64,000 nucleotides of DNA from an uncultured Winogradskyella sp. (GCF_947496485.1 NZ_CANMCZ010000003.1:186001-250000), one strand, 5' to 3'. Positions 53,568 to 62,775 are shown, counted from the stretch's first letter. Program-made: numbers and translations. The notes: generated by a model not told the origin, from the sequence alone.

Positions 53568-54274
53568 TATTAATAAAACTTTTAATTGCACATCTCATTG
53601 GAGATTTCTTTTTGCAACCTCAGAAATGGGTTAAGGATAAAGAAAAAAAGAAACTTAAATCTGTTTGGTTATATGTGCATATTGCTATTCATATTGCTTT
53701 GATGTTTGTAATTGTATGGGATTTATCGTTTACAATTCTCATATTAAGTATTGGACTATCACATTTTATTATAGATGCTACAAAACTTATTTCACAAAAG
53801 AAAACAACAAAACGGTTTTGGTTTTTCTTAGACCAGTTTTTACATATTCTTGCCATCATAGTTTTGGTATACGTGTTATCAGATTCATTCATGTTTAGTA
53901 GTGTCTCTCTTTCAGAACATCATCTATTACTTCTATTCTGTTTACTAGTTCTAACAAAACCTGCTTCTATAATTATGCGAACCATCTTCACCAAGTGGGA
54001 CATTTCTAAACTTACAAAAAATAATAAATCGTTAAAAGATGCAGGGAATTACATTGGTATATTAGAACGTTTATTAGTCTTTATTTTTATAGTAGCTGAT
54101 CACTGGGAAGCTGTTGGCTTTTTAATTACCGCAAAATCTGTATTTAGATTTGGTGATTTAACAGCCTCTAAAGAACGAAAACTCACTGAGTATATACTTA
54201 TTGGCACCTTATTGAGTTTTAGTATTGCCATTTTAATAAGTTTATTGTATTTAAATATTAAATCATATGTATAA
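53564..54274 (+). CDS. DUF3307 membrane protein
   Basis: The 236-residue integral membrane protein has about six TM helices, beginning with LLIAHLIGDFFLQPQKWVKDKE. The HLxGDFxLQ motif and the conserved HFIIDATK segment define DUF3307. A SatD gene followed by a DUF3307 gene is a recurrent pair in Bacteroidota and Firmicutes, and the 4-bp overlap here indicates coupling. Function is unknown; given the pairing, SatD probably regulates or senses through this protein. Confidence 0.85.
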   Translation: MILIKLLIAHLIGDFFLQPQKWVKDKEKKKLKSVWLYVHIAIHIALMFVIVWDLSFTILILSIGLSHFIIDATKLISQKKTTKRFWFFLDQFLHILAIIVLVYVLSDSFMFSSVSLSEHHLLLLFCLLVLTKPASIIMRTIFTKWDISKLTKNNKSLKDAGNYIGILERLLVFIFIVADHWEAVGFLITAKSVFRFGDLTASKERKLTEYILIGTLLSFSIAILISLLYLNIKSYV

Positions 54275-54821
54275 AACTATAGACTCTTCAAGAATAAGTA
54301 TCTCGCAATTAATGCTACCATCGCATTCTAACTTTAGTGGTAAAATTCACGGAGGATATATTCTAAATCTTATGGATCAAATTGCTTTTGCATGTGCGTC
54401 TAAACACTCTGGCATGTACTGTGTTACAGCATCTGTTGATACTGTAGATTTTATAAATCCAATAGAAGTTGGTGAATTAGTTACGATGAAAGCATCTGTG
54501 AACTATGTTGGTAAAACATCTATGGTTATTGGTATTCGTGTAGAATCTGAACATATACAAACCGGAAAAGTAAAGCATTGTAATTCTTCTTATTTTACTA
54601 TGGTTGCCAAGAACGAAGCTGACGAGTCCAATGAAGTACCAGGATTAATAATAAATGATAAAACAGAGGTATTGCGATTTCTGAAAGCCATAAAACGAAT
54701 GACTACTAAAAAATCTAGACAAAAAGAATTTAATCGTATTGACTTTGCTTTTGAAGATTATCTCAAAGAATTGAAAAACTACAAAGTAAAGATTCAACTA
54801 CCCAACGATTATAAAAATTAA
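54267..54821 (+). CDS. Acyl-CoA thioesterase (hotdog fold)
   Basis: The 184-residue protein has one hotdog domain of the YciA/ACOT type: SRISISQLMLPSHSNFSGKIHGGYILNLMDQIAFACASKHSG, with the catalytic-type Asp in LMDQ, and TASVDTVDFINPIEVGELVTMKASVNYVGKTSMVIGIRV. It hydrolyses acyl-CoA; chain preference is unclear. The C-terminal 50 residues form a basic helical extension. Its ATG overlaps the end of the DUF3307 gene by 8 bp, so it is the third gene of the satD operon. Confidence 0.9.
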   Translation: MYKTIDSSRISISQLMLPSHSNFSGKIHGGYILNLMDQIAFACASKHSGMYCVTASVDTVDFINPIEVGELVTMKASVNYVGKTSMVIGIRVESEHIQTGKVKHCNSSYFTMVAKNEADESNEVPGLIINDKTEVLRFLKAIKRMTTKKSRQKEFNRIDFAFEDYLKELKNYKVKIQLPNDYKN

Positions 54822-54841
54822 CGTTTTAGCCATAAAAAAGA

Positions 54842-54869
54842 AAAGCGACTAATTTAAATTAATCGCTTT
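54842..54869. terminator. Hairpin between the convergent thioesterase and sorting-domain genes
   Basis: AAAGCGA (54842-54848) pairs with TCGCTTT (54863-54869), and TAATTT/AAATTA extends the stem inside. A-rich and T-rich flanks let it work for both converging genes. Confidence 0.7.
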
Positions 54870-54889
54870 AATACTTTATAAATCTTTAT

Positions 54890-55198
54890 TTATTGTTTTA
54901 TAAATCGTTTTGTATGTGCGGTTTCATTATCAGAAACTCTAACTAAATATACACCACTTTTCCAATTAGACACATCTACAGAGGATTCTAATTGTGTAAG
55001 AAGTCCTTTGTAAACTCGCTTCCCTAAAACATCAAAAACTTCCACTCGTAAATCAGTTTTCTTTTCGGATAGCTTAATATTTAAAGTGTTTTTTGCAGGA
55101 TTGGGCGAAATCGTAAACTCATCATTTTGAATTAACGATACTTGCGAAAAAGCATATGCTGAAATAAAAAACAGCAAATAAAGTAATTTTAGTCTCAT
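54890..55198 (-). CDS. Mini-protein: signal peptide plus T9SS sorting domain only
   Basis: The 102-residue protein has a signal peptide ending SAYAFSQ (residue 19) and then almost at once the T9SS type A sorting domain: FTISPNPAKNTLNIKL, LRVEVFDVLGKRVYKGLL, SSVDVSNWKSGVYLVRVSD and the C-terminal KRFIKQ. There is no room for a passenger: about ten residues separate the two parts. The reading frame is clean, the start is a normal ATG and a terminator lies at the 3' side, so it looks like an intact gene rather than a decayed one. It might compete for or report on the T9SS machinery. Confidence 0.8.
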   Translation of the reverse strand: MRLKLLYLLFFISAYAFSQVSLIQNDEFTISPNPAKNTLNIKLSEKKTDLRVEVFDVLGKRVYKGLLTQLESSVDVSNWKSGVYLVRVSDNETAHTKRFIKQ

Positions 55199-55274
55199 AA
55201 TAAGTAGGTGTTAATAACAGCTAAGTTAATGATTATTAATCAATTTACTTTACACTTCATCGAAAAGCGTGCCA

Positions 55275-58130
55275 TTATTTGCTTAGGTACATCTTTCGTC
55301 TAGAATATAAATCATAAAATTCATCATCCTTTAAACTATCTATAAACAAAATACTTTCACCTGTACTTTTCATTTCTGGTCCCAGTTTTTTATTCACATT
55401 AGGGAACTTATTGAATGAAAATACGGGTTGCTTTATTGCATAACCATCTAGTTGCGGATTAAAGTCAAAATCAGTTACTTTTTTCTCTCCTAACATTACT
55501 TTGGTAGCATAATTTACATAAGGTTCCTTATAAGCTTTTGCTATAAATGGTACTGTACGAGACGCTCTCGGATTTGCTTCTATGATATAAACCGTATCAT
55601 CCTTAATAGCAAACTGTATATTTATTAAACCTACTGTATCTAATGCACGAGCAATTGTGTGTGTATGGTCTATTATTTGCTGCATTACTAAATCACCTAA
55701 GTTAAATGCTGGTAAAGTTGCATTGCTATCACCAGAGTGAATTCCACATGGTTCTATATGTTCCATAATGCCAATGATGTAAACGTTTCCGTCTGCATCA
55801 CATATGGCATCAGCTTCTGCTTCGATAGCTCCATCTAAATAATGATCTAACAGTAATTTGTTTCCAGGAATAGATTTTAATAAGTCAATAACATGTGCTT
55901 CTAATTCTTGTTTATTAATTACGATTTTCATCCCTTGTCCACCAAGTACATACGATGGTCTTACTAAAATCGGAAAGTCTAATACATCTGCTATCGCTAA
56001 CGCTTCATCAGCAGATTCAGCAACGTCAAATTCTGGGTAAGGGATATTATTAGCCTTCAATATGTTAGAAAAGCTTCCTCTGTCTTCAGCTAGATCTAGA
56101 GATTTAAAGCTAGTTCCCATTATTTTAACTCCCCATTTTTCTAACTTTTCTGCAAGTTTTAAAGCAGTTTGTCCACCTAACTGAACAATGACTCCTTCTG
56201 GTTTTTCATGCTGAATAATATCGTAAATGTGTTCCCAAAATACAGGCTCAAAATAGAGTTTATCAGCAATATCAAAATCTGTTGAAACTGTTTCTGGGTT
56301 ACAGTTAATCATAATAGTTTCATAACCACATTCTGCAGCAGCTAGTACACCATGAACACAACAGTAATCGAACTCAATACCTTGACCAATTCTATTTGGA
56401 CCAGAGCCTAACACTATAATTTTCTTTTTATCAGTGACCACACTTTCATTATGAACAGAAATTTGTCCATCTGGTGTTTCTACTTCACTTTCGAAGGTTG
56501 AATAATAATATGGTGTTTGCGCTTTAAACTCTGCAGCACAAGTATCTACCAACTTATATACACGATTAATATTTAATTCTCTTCGTTTATTGTAAACTTC
56601 GCTTTCTAGACATTTTAGCATGTGTGCTATTTGCCTGTCACCATAGCCTTTTTGCTTTGCCTCAAGCAATAATTCTCTATCAATAGAATCAACTGTATAA
56701 GTTGAAATTTCTTTTTGCAATTGAAACAACTCTTCATATTGCTTTAAGAACCACATATCAATCTTAGTAATTTCAAATATTCTACTTAATGGAATACCTA
56801 TTTCTATGGCATCATAGATTGCAAAAACACGATCCCAACTTGCATACTTTAGCTTGCTTATAATTGTATCATAATCTTTGTAACCTTTTCCATCGGCACC
56901 TAATCCGTTTCGCTTAATTTCTAAAGATTGTGTTGCCTTATGAAGTGCTTCCTGGAATGAACGACCAATCGCCATTACTTCGCCTACGGCTTTCATTTGT
57001 AAACCTAAGGTTCTGTCAGAGCCTTCAAACTTATCAAAATTCCAACGTGGTATCTTTACAATAACATAATCTAATGTTGGTTCAAATAAAGCTGATGTAG
57101 ATTTTGTAATTTGATTATTTAATTCATCAAGAGTGTAACCCAAGGCTAATTTAGCAGCAATCTTTGCAATAGGATAACCAGTTGCTTTACTTGCCAAAGC
57201 AGATGAGCGAGACACACGTGGATTAATCTCAATAGCTATAATTTCTTCTTCTTCGTCTGGACTTACAGCAAACTGAACATTACATCCACCAGCAAAATCA
57301 CCTATACTGCGCATCATATGTATGGCCATATCTCGCATTTTTTGCTGTGTTTTATCAGATAATGTCATTGCTGGAGCAACTGTAATAGAATCACCTGTAT
57401 GTATGCCCATTGGGTCCATATTCTCGATCGTACAGATGATGACAACATTATCATTTTTATCTCTCAATAATTCTAGCTCATATTCTTTCCAACCTAATAA
57501 CGCTTTATCAATCATTACTTCATGGATAGGAGAAATTTCTAATCCTCTGGTTAAGGATTCATCAAATTCCTCTTCATCGTAAACTATAGAAGCTCCTGCT
57601 CCGCCTAAAGTAAATGATGCTCTAATACATAAAGGAAAACCAAATTCTTGAGCTATTTCTTTTCCTTTTAAAAATGAAGTTGCCGTTTCTTGTGGTGCCA
57701 TACCTACACCAATTTTCAGCATTAATTCTCTAAATTTTTCTCTATCCTCAGTGATATTTATCGCATCAATATCTACTCCAATGATATCTACATCAAAATC
57801 TTCCCAAATTCCTTTTTCATCAGCTTCAATACAAAGATTTAATGCCGTTTGTCCTCCCATCGTTGGCAAAACCGCATCAATTTGAGGATGTTCTTTTAAA
57901 ATTTTTATAATAGATTTCGTATTCAACGGCAATAAATAAACGTGATCTGCCATTGTAGGATCAGTCATTATAGTTGCAGGATTAGAATTGATAAGAATCG
58001 TTTCTATTCCATCTTCTCTGAGTGAACGTAAAGCTTGTGAACCTGAATAATCGAATTCGCAGGCTTGACCTATAATAATTGGACCAGAACCAATAAGTAA
58101 GATAGATTTAATGTTTTTGTCTTTTGGCAT
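55275..58130 (-). CDS. carB: Carbamoyl-phosphate synthase large subunit
   Basis: The 951-residue enzyme makes carbamoyl phosphate for pyrimidines and arginine, using ammonia from CarA, which is not in the window. Both synthetase halves are present: GSGPIIIGQACEFDYSGSQA in the first and GSGPNRIGQGIEFDYCCVH in the second, each with an ATP-grasp domain (RASFTLGGAG; RPSYVLGGQGM). It stops shortly after KSTGESILFIDSLK, so the C-terminal MGS-like allosteric domain of about 120 residues in E. coli CarB is absent. A -7-like TATTTTTG (minus strand, 58152-58159) lies 21 bp before the start. Confidence 0.97.
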   Translation of the reverse strand: MPKDKNIKSILLIGSGPIIIGQACEFDYSGSQALRSLREDGIETILINSNPATIMTDPTMADHVYLLPLNTKSIIKILKEHPQIDAVLPTMGGQTALNLCIEADEKGIWEDFDVDIIGVDIDAINITEDREKFRELMLKIGVGMAPQETATSFLKGKEIAQEFGFPLCIRASFTLGGAGASIVYDEEEFDESLTRGLEISPIHEVMIDKALLGWKEYELELLRDKNDNVVIICTIENMDPMGIHTGDSITVAPAMTLSDKTQQKMRDMAIHMMRSIGDFAGGCNVQFAVSPDEEEEIIAIEINPRVSRSSALASKATGYPIAKIAAKLALGYTLDELNNQITKSTSALFEPTLDYVIVKIPRWNFDKFEGSDRTLGLQMKAVGEVMAIGRSFQEALHKATQSLEIKRNGLGADGKGYKDYDTIISKLKYASWDRVFAIYDAIEIGIPLSRIFEITKIDMWFLKQYEELFQLQKEISTYTVDSIDRELLLEAKQKGYGDRQIAHMLKCLESEVYNKRRELNINRVYKLVDTCAAEFKAQTPYYYSTFESEVETPDGQISVHNESVVTDKKKIIVLGSGPNRIGQGIEFDYCCVHGVLAAAECGYETIMINCNPETVSTDFDIADKLYFEPVFWEHIYDIIQHEKPEGVIVQLGGQTALKLAEKLEKWGVKIMGTSFKSLDLAEDRGSFSNILKANNIPYPEFDVAESADEALAIADVLDFPILVRPSYVLGGQGMKIVINKQELEAHVIDLLKSIPGNKLLLDHYLDGAIEAEADAICDADGNVYIIGIMEHIEPCGIHSGDSNATLPAFNLGDLVMQQIIDHTHTIARALDTVGLINIQFAIKDDTVYIIEANPRASRTVPFIAKAYKEPYVNYATKVMLGEKKVTDFDFNPQLDGYAIKQPVFSFNKFPNVNKKLGPEMKSTGESILFIDSLKDDEFYDLYSRRKMYLSK

Positions 58131-58179
58131 GAGTTAAAATTTTATGGTGAGCAAAAATAGTTATCAATAGGATACAAAA

Positions 58180-58207
58180 AAAGACGTTACACCTAAGTAA
58201 CGTCTTT
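58180..58207 (-). terminator. Terminator after rpmH
   Basis: The perfect 11-bp stem AAAGACGTTAC / GTAACGTCTTT with a 6-nt loop is followed on the minus strand by a T-run (TTTTTTTG). It ends the rpmH transcript about 24 bp after its stop and precedes carB. Confidence 0.92.
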
Positions 58208-58230
58208 AAAATATTAACAATTGTTAATCA

Positions 58231-58392
58231 TTATTTTTTATGTCTTGTTTCTGAAGATACAGACAATCTCTTTCTACCTTTAGCTCTTCTACGTGCTAAA
58301 ACTTTTCTTCCGTTAGCAGAAGCCATTCTCTCTCTGAAACCATGTTTGTTTCTTCTCTTTCTTTTTGACGGTTGAAACGTTCTTTTTGGCAT
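58231..58392 (-). CDS. rpmH: 50S ribosomal protein L34
   Basis: A short frame encodes 53 residues, starting [19 protein letters not shown] and continuing [21 protein letters not shown] with the tail [10 protein letters not shown]. This is an unmistakable L34. The usual bacterial partner rnpA is not upstream; the gene on that side is a divergent TPR membrane protein. It has a very good promoter 65 bp upstream and its own terminator. Confidence 0.98.
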   Translation of the reverse strand: MPKRTFQPSKRKRRNKHGFRERMASANGRKVLARRRAKGRKRLSVSSETRHKK

Positions 58393-58456
58393 TGTCTTAT
58401 ATTTTTAGAATCTTAAAATCTTTTTTTATGTTTGAGTGCTATCTCAAAACTGCGTG

Positions 58457-58487
58457 CAAATATACAACAAGTTTTTACTTTAGCAAA
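58457..58487 (-). promoter_or_regulatory. Promoter of rpmH
   Basis: On the minus strand TTTG (58484-58487), a 19-bp spacer and TATATTTG (58457-58464) match the Bacteroidota consensus perfectly, as expected for a highly expressed ribosomal gene. The leader would be about 58 nt. Confidence 0.8.
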
Positions 58488-58520
58488 TGGTAAAATAAAA
58501 ATTTTTATATAGAATTTTAT

Positions 58521-58528
58521 TACCTTTG
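58521..58528 (+). promoter_or_regulatory. -7 box of the TPR membrane protein gene
   Basis: TACCTTTG is an exact -7 match, 23 bp before the ATG at 58552. A clear TTTG at -33 is not seen; the spacer region is T-rich. Confidence 0.5.
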
Positions 58529-58551
58529 CGCACTGCAAAAATACGCACAAC

Positions 58552-59130
58552 ATGTTCAACAAAAATATAAAATTAGTCATTGCCGCTTTAATTATTGCCT
58601 TCGCAGTATATCAATTCATTGAAGGTGAAATAGGCAACGGCATCATGTACATTCTGCTTTCTACAATATTTATTTTCTTATACTTTAAGAATGAAATGAT
58701 TTTATTAGCTTTTTTAAGACTTAGGAAGCAAGATTTTCCTGGTGCAAAAAAATGGTTAGATAAAATCAAAAATCCAGAAGGAGCGCTGGTAAAAAAGCAA
58801 CAAGGCTATTTAAATTATTTAAATGGAATTATGGTTTCTCAAACCAATATGAACGAAGCCGAAAAATACTTTAAAAAAGCTATTAGTTTAGGTTTATCTA
58901 TGGATCATGATTTAGCTATGGCAAAACTAAACTTAGCTGGTATCGCATTTTCTAAGCGAAGAAAACAGGAAGCACAAAAATTATTAGCTGAAGCAGACAA
59001 GCTAGATAAAAGAGATATGTTGGCAGATCAGATTAAAATGATGAAGCAGCAGATGAAGAAAGCAGTGATACCAAAACAACAATATGGTCAACCTACTTCT
59101 TCTAGACAAAATCGTAGAAGCAGAAGGTAA
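58552..59130 (+). CDS. Membrane-anchored TPR-like protein
   Basis: The 192-residue protein has two adjacent TM helices at the N-terminus (KLVIAALIIAFAVYQFI and GIMYILLSTIFIFLYF), then TPR-like helices (ALVKKQQGYLNYLNGIMVSQTNMNEAEKYFKKAISLG; DLAMAKLNLAGIAFSKRRKQEAQKLLAEA) and a basic tail (SSRQNRRSRR). It probably scaffolds other proteins at the inner membrane. Not recognised beyond the repeats. Divergent from rpmH. Confidence 0.75.
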   Translation: MFNKNIKLVIAALIIAFAVYQFIEGEIGNGIMYILLSTIFIFLYFKNEMILLAFLRLRKQDFPGAKKWLDKIKNPEGALVKKQQGYLNYLNGIMVSQTNMNEAEKYFKKAISLGLSMDHDLAMAKLNLAGIAFSKRRKQEAQKLLAEADKLDKRDMLADQIKMMKQQMKKAVIPKQQYGQPTSSRQNRRSRR

Positions 59131-59134
59131 AATA

Positions 59135-60583
59135 TTATAACAATGGCGCAGCAAGCCTCGCCAATGCTTCTATAATCTTTGTTTTTTTTGAGCGATTTTT
59201 CCACGATTGATAATCTAGTTTTTCAGAATCCTTAAGATCATCATTAAATAATTCTACCAACTGTCCACCAAACTCTTTATGGTAAACTAAGGCGTTAATT
59301 TCAAAATTAATATTAAAGCTTCGGTAATCCATATTTGCTGTACCAACAGTTCCAAATACTCCGTCGACTACCATGGTTTTGGCATGAACAAATCCTTTTT
59401 TATAAAGATAAACCTCAACTCCTGCCTCCAATAATTGCTCTATATAAGAGTTAGTAGCATATTCTGCGACCCAAGAATCTGATTTTTTTGGGACAATAAG
59501 TTTAACTTCTATATTACTTCTTGCTGCAACCTGCAGTGCAGTAACAATTTCATCATTAGGAATAAAATAAGGTGTAGTAATATAAATAAAGTCTTCAGCA
59601 TTAGTTATAGCTACAAATATAGCCTCCATGATGTTAGACCAATCTGTATCTGGTCCACTCGCAGCAATTTGTAATGGAACCTCTTTTTTACAATTATGAT
59701 CTGGAAAATAAGTTTTTGAAATTTGTAATTTATCCTCACTAGCAAAATCCCAAGTTGTAAAAAACAAAATTTGCAAGGGCTTTACAGCCTCGCCAACAAT
59801 CCTTAAATGCGTATCTCGCCAATAACGACTGTTATTCGCATTAACATATGCATCTGATATATTAATACCACCAACATATCCTATATAACCATCGATAACT
59901 ATAATTTTTCTGTGATCTCGGTAATTCATTTGACCAGTGAATTTAGAAAACAATACTGGCATAAAGGAGTACATTTCTATACCACAATCCTTTAATTTTT
60001 GTTTCATTGTAGAAGAAATAGAGCTACCGACGTCATCTATAACAATTCTTACAGCAACACCTTCTTTGGTCTTATCGCAAAGTAGATTTAAGACTTCTGT
60101 ACCAATCTTATCATCTTTAATTATAAAATACTCGAGATGTATATGATGTTTTGCTCCCTTTATATCCTCAAAAAGTAATTTAAATTTTTCATCTCCATTT
60201 ATAATGAGTTTAACGTCATTATTAATTGTCATTTTTGACTTTTCGCTATTATACAATAAAGGAATAAGCTTTGACTTTTCATCTAAAAGTTCATCTACTT
60301 CATTAATACTTTTAGTGTCTAACTCTAATTCCTCTTGAACCTTTTTAATAATCGATTGATTGAGAACATTCTTTCTGTCGAAAATTTTTGATTTACGGTA
60401 CTCTTGTCCAAACAGATAATATACTAACAAGCCTACAAAAGGAAAAACCAACAAAACAATAATATAACTTAGTGTCTTTGTTGGATTTATTCTTTTAAAT
60501 AAAATAGTGAATATGGCGGAAAGGGCTAAAATATAGTTTAATCCTACTAGTATCTGCCAAATATGATTTTTTACGAAATCCAA
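59135..60583 (-). CDS. cls: Cardiolipin synthase
   Basis: The 482-residue phospholipase D-family enzyme joins two phosphatidylglycerols to cardiolipin at the inner membrane. Two N-terminal TM helices (IWQILVGLNYILALSAIFTIL and LSYIIVLLVFPFVGLLVYYL) precede two HKD motifs: YRDHRKIIVIDGYIGYVGGIN and FVHAKTMVVDGVFGTVGTAN. Spacing and length fit ClsA. It lies 3 bp downstream of the lytic transglycosylase gene on the same strand, so the two envelope genes are likely co-transcribed. Confidence 0.94.
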   Translation of the reverse strand: MDFVKNHIWQILVGLNYILALSAIFTILFKRINPTKTLSYIIVLLVFPFVGLLVYYLFGQEYRKSKIFDRKNVLNQSIIKKVQEELELDTKSINEVDELLDEKSKLIPLLYNSEKSKMTINNDVKLIINGDEKFKLLFEDIKGAKHHIHLEYFIIKDDKIGTEVLNLLCDKTKEGVAVRIVIDDVGSSISSTMKQKLKDCGIEMYSFMPVLFSKFTGQMNYRDHRKIIVIDGYIGYVGGINISDAYVNANNSRYWRDTHLRIVGEAVKPLQILFFTTWDFASEDKLQISKTYFPDHNCKKEVPLQIAASGPDTDWSNIMEAIFVAITNAEDFIYITTPYFIPNDEIVTALQVAARSNIEVKLIVPKKSDSWVAEYATNSYIEQLLEAGVEVYLYKKGFVHAKTMVVDGVFGTVGTANMDYRSFNINFEINALVYHKEFGGQLVELFNDDLKDSEKLDYQSWKNRSKKTKIIEALARLAAPLL

Positions 60584-60586
60584 ATA

Positions 60587-61525
60587 TTAAGGTTTAGCAC
60601 TGTAGTAACCTTCTTTTGGTATTTCTATAGTGTAGGATTTTCTCGATTTATTATTTAAATGTGGCTCTCTCAACCAAGGGTTATGCAACTTTAAAATCTT
60701 ATAATTAATTCCAAAACGCTTTGCGAATTTAGAAAAACTAGTTACAGCTGTATCAACTTCTACCTTATAAGTAGGCACTTGTTTGTATAAATCGCTTTTA
60801 TTGAAATTAAAACCATATTTATCTGGATTTGAAAGTATTTCTTTCAATGCTACAATCCTAAATACATAACGACCCGTTTCTTCACCAAGTAGTAGATCAT
60901 AGTAATCCGAAACACCTTGTTCTTTAAAGCGCCTTGAAATACCGGCATTTCCAGCATTATAAGCAGCAGCAGCAGCTGTCCAAGACCCTAATTTTTCTTT
61001 GGCCTTCTTTAAATATTTACAGGCTACTTCTGTAGCTTTTTCTAAGTTATAACGCTCATCAACATTGGCGTTTACTTCTAATCCGTTTTCTCTTCCTGTG
61101 GCTTTCATTATTTGCCAAACACCACTTGCTCCAGCTGGTGATTTTGCTGTTTGAACTAAACCACTTTCTATAACCGCCAAATACTTAAAATCATCTGGCA
61201 CACCATTCTTTTCTAATATTGGTTCAATAATTGGAAAATATTTTTGAGCACGTTTAAACATCAATAAGCCATTTGATTGCCAATAAGTGTTAACTAAGAG
61301 TTCTCTATCCATACGCTCGTAAATATCAGCATTCTCCACAGGCACTAATTCTCCTGCAAAGTTTATGCCTTCTGGCATCTCTAAAGCATAGACATTATAA
61401 TCGTTGATAATTGGTTGTTCTTTTCCTAAAGTTTTATCTGAAGGTGCTTTTTGCATTGAGAATATAAAAAGGCCTGATACACAGATGACTCCAATTATAG
61501 CTAAGGTGTTTTTTAAGATTTGCAT
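60587..61525 (-). CDS. Lytic transglycosylase (MltD-like)
   Basis: The 312-residue exported protein has an N-terminal signal/anchor (LAIIGVICVSGLFIFSM). The SLT domain (about 105-235) has the catalytic Glu in LAVIESGL, then SPAGASGVWQIMKATGRENGL and the typical AAAAAYNAGNAGISR. It cleaves peptidoglycan glycan strands with anhydro product formation. The C-terminal 70 residues (SFSKFAKRFGINYKILKLHNPWLR) look like one LysM-type cell-wall-binding unit. First gene of a two-gene unit with cls. Confidence 0.9.
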   Translation of the reverse strand: MQILKNTLAIIGVICVSGLFIFSMQKAPSDKTLGKEQPIINDYNVYALEMPEGINFAGELVPVENADIYERMDRELLVNTYWQSNGLLMFKRAQKYFPIIEPILEKNGVPDDFKYLAVIESGLVQTAKSPAGASGVWQIMKATGRENGLEVNANVDERYNLEKATEVACKYLKKAKEKLGSWTAAAAAYNAGNAGISRRFKEQGVSDYYDLLLGEETGRYVFRIVALKEILSNPDKYGFNFNKSDLYKQVPTYKVEVDTAVTSFSKFAKRFGINYKILKLHNPWLREPHLNNKSRKSYTIEIPKEGYYSAKP

Positions 61526-61605
61526 GGCGTTTATTTTTTCACAATGTAACTAATACCTCATAAACTTCAAAATGATTATGCGAAATCTATTTAATTCTTT
61601 CAAAA

Positions 61606-62268
61606 TCAGGACTCTATAAGTCTAGGTAAATTTTCATTAAACCACTTAAATTTTGTGATTACCATGATATGTGTTCCGCCTTTAATAACAATACAATTTC
61701 CACCGCAAGAATGAGGAAAAACAATGTCTTTATCACCATGAATGTAAATAGCATCAGGATGCGGTTCTTCCTGATCCCAACATACCACTTGCTTAATCGC
61801 CCAATCCAAATACGTTTTATCGCTTACAGAAAGATACTTTTTATAGAGATCTACTCGCTTTTTAATAGTTTCACCAAAAGCATATTTAGCTAATAAATCT
61901 ATATTGCTCACCAACTGCGTTGGTAGAATTTTATAGGCTTTAGTATATTTAATAAGTTTAAATCGTTTTGGTAGCTCATGATGTGATTTAACACTAGAAA
62001 CCACAAAGAGTTTTTTTAATGTTAGATATTTACTCATCTCTTGAACCAAAATGCCACCAAACGAAACACCTAATAAAACAATGTTTTCATGCTTAATATA
62101 TTTGCACATACGCTTTGCATAAGCTTGGAGTGTTTCAGTTTTTTCAGGGATTTGCCATGCTAACCAATGAATTTCATATTGTGCTTTTGGCAACTCAATA
62201 TGTTCGAATATAGTTGGATTTGCTGCCATTCCTGGCATTAAATATACATGTGTTATTTTAGTATTCAT
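61606..62268 (-). CDS. Alpha/beta-hydrolase fold protein
   Basis: The 220-residue cytoplasmic protein has a compact alpha/beta-hydrolase fold: VYLMPGMAANPTIFEHI as the oxyanion-strand region, the nucleophile elbow GVSFGG (Ser near residue 99), an Asp in IHGDKDIVFP and a His in GGTHIM. This completes a Ser-Asp-His triad. There is no lid insertion. The substrate is unknown. It stands alone, 80 bp before the transglycosylase gene. Confidence 0.8.
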   Translation of the reverse strand: MNTKITHVYLMPGMAANPTIFEHIELPKAQYEIHWLAWQIPEKTETLQAYAKRMCKYIKHENIVLLGVSFGGILVQEMSKYLTLKKLFVVSSVKSHHELPKRFKLIKYTKAYKILPTQLVSNIDLLAKYAFGETIKKRVDLYKKYLSVSDKTYLDWAIKQVVCWDQEEPHPDAIYIHGDKDIVFPHSCGGNCIVIKGGTHIMVITKFKWFNENLPRLIES

Positions 62269-62357
62269 TGGGCTTAAAACTCTTTAACAAAAATGTCTTA
62301 ATTGATTACAATTTAAGGTTTTAACATCTGTAAACTCATACTTTCACAGATTTTTTG

Positions 62358-62365
62358 TACCTTTG
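62358..62365 (+). promoter_or_regulatory. -7 box of the small acetyltransferase gene
   Basis: TACCTTTG, an exact -7 match, lies 63 bp before the ATG at 62429. No convincing -33 box. Confidence 0.45.
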
Positions 62366-62428
62366 CACAGCAAAACTATATAAATTATAGTATCTACACG
62401 CCAACCGCTAATCTTAAATTAAGAAATT

Positions 62429-62725
62429 ATGACTGAAACTGCTGAACTGATTGACAATGAATTTCTCCGTCAATTTGAATTAAAGGTTGACAACGACATG
62501 GCTATTATTGAATATTCTTTACAAGAACGAAAGATATTCTTAACGAAAATGATTATTCCTGACACTATAAGAACAGATGAGTTTGAATTAGACTTTATTG
62601 ACTTAGTGTTTAGCAATATTAAAGAACGTAACATTAGTGTAGTACCAACAAGTCCTGAAATTGCAAAATTTGTAAGACGAAATAGAAAATATAAGCGTAT
62701 GCTACCAGTTGGTATTCGTATATAA
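62429..62725 (+). CDS. GNAT-like small acetyltransferase (YjdJ/Acetyltransf_CG type)
   Basis: The 98-residue protein has the short GNAT-like layout of the Acetyltransf_CG group: DNDMAIIEYSLQERKIFLTKMIIPDTIR, then a helix FIDLVFSNIKERNISVVPTSPEIAKFVRRN, ending KRMLPVGIRI. The usual pyrophosphate loop Q/RxxGxG/A is not obvious, as in other members. Activity is unproven. A terminator follows. Confidence 0.7.
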   Translation: MTETAELIDNEFLRQFELKVDNDMAIIEYSLQERKIFLTKMIIPDTIRTDEFELDFIDLVFSNIKERNISVVPTSPEIAKFVRRNRKYKRMLPVGIRI

Positions 62726-62750
62726 TTTAAAAATAAATACATCATAAAAA

Positions 62751-62775
62751 AATCCGAAACTCTAAGCTTCGGATT
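62751..62775. terminator. Bidirectional terminator between the acetyltransferase gene and mtaB
   Basis: AATCCGAA / TTCGGATT with a 9-nt loop, flanked by an A7 run on the left and a T7 run on the right, serves both converging genes. Confidence 0.9.
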
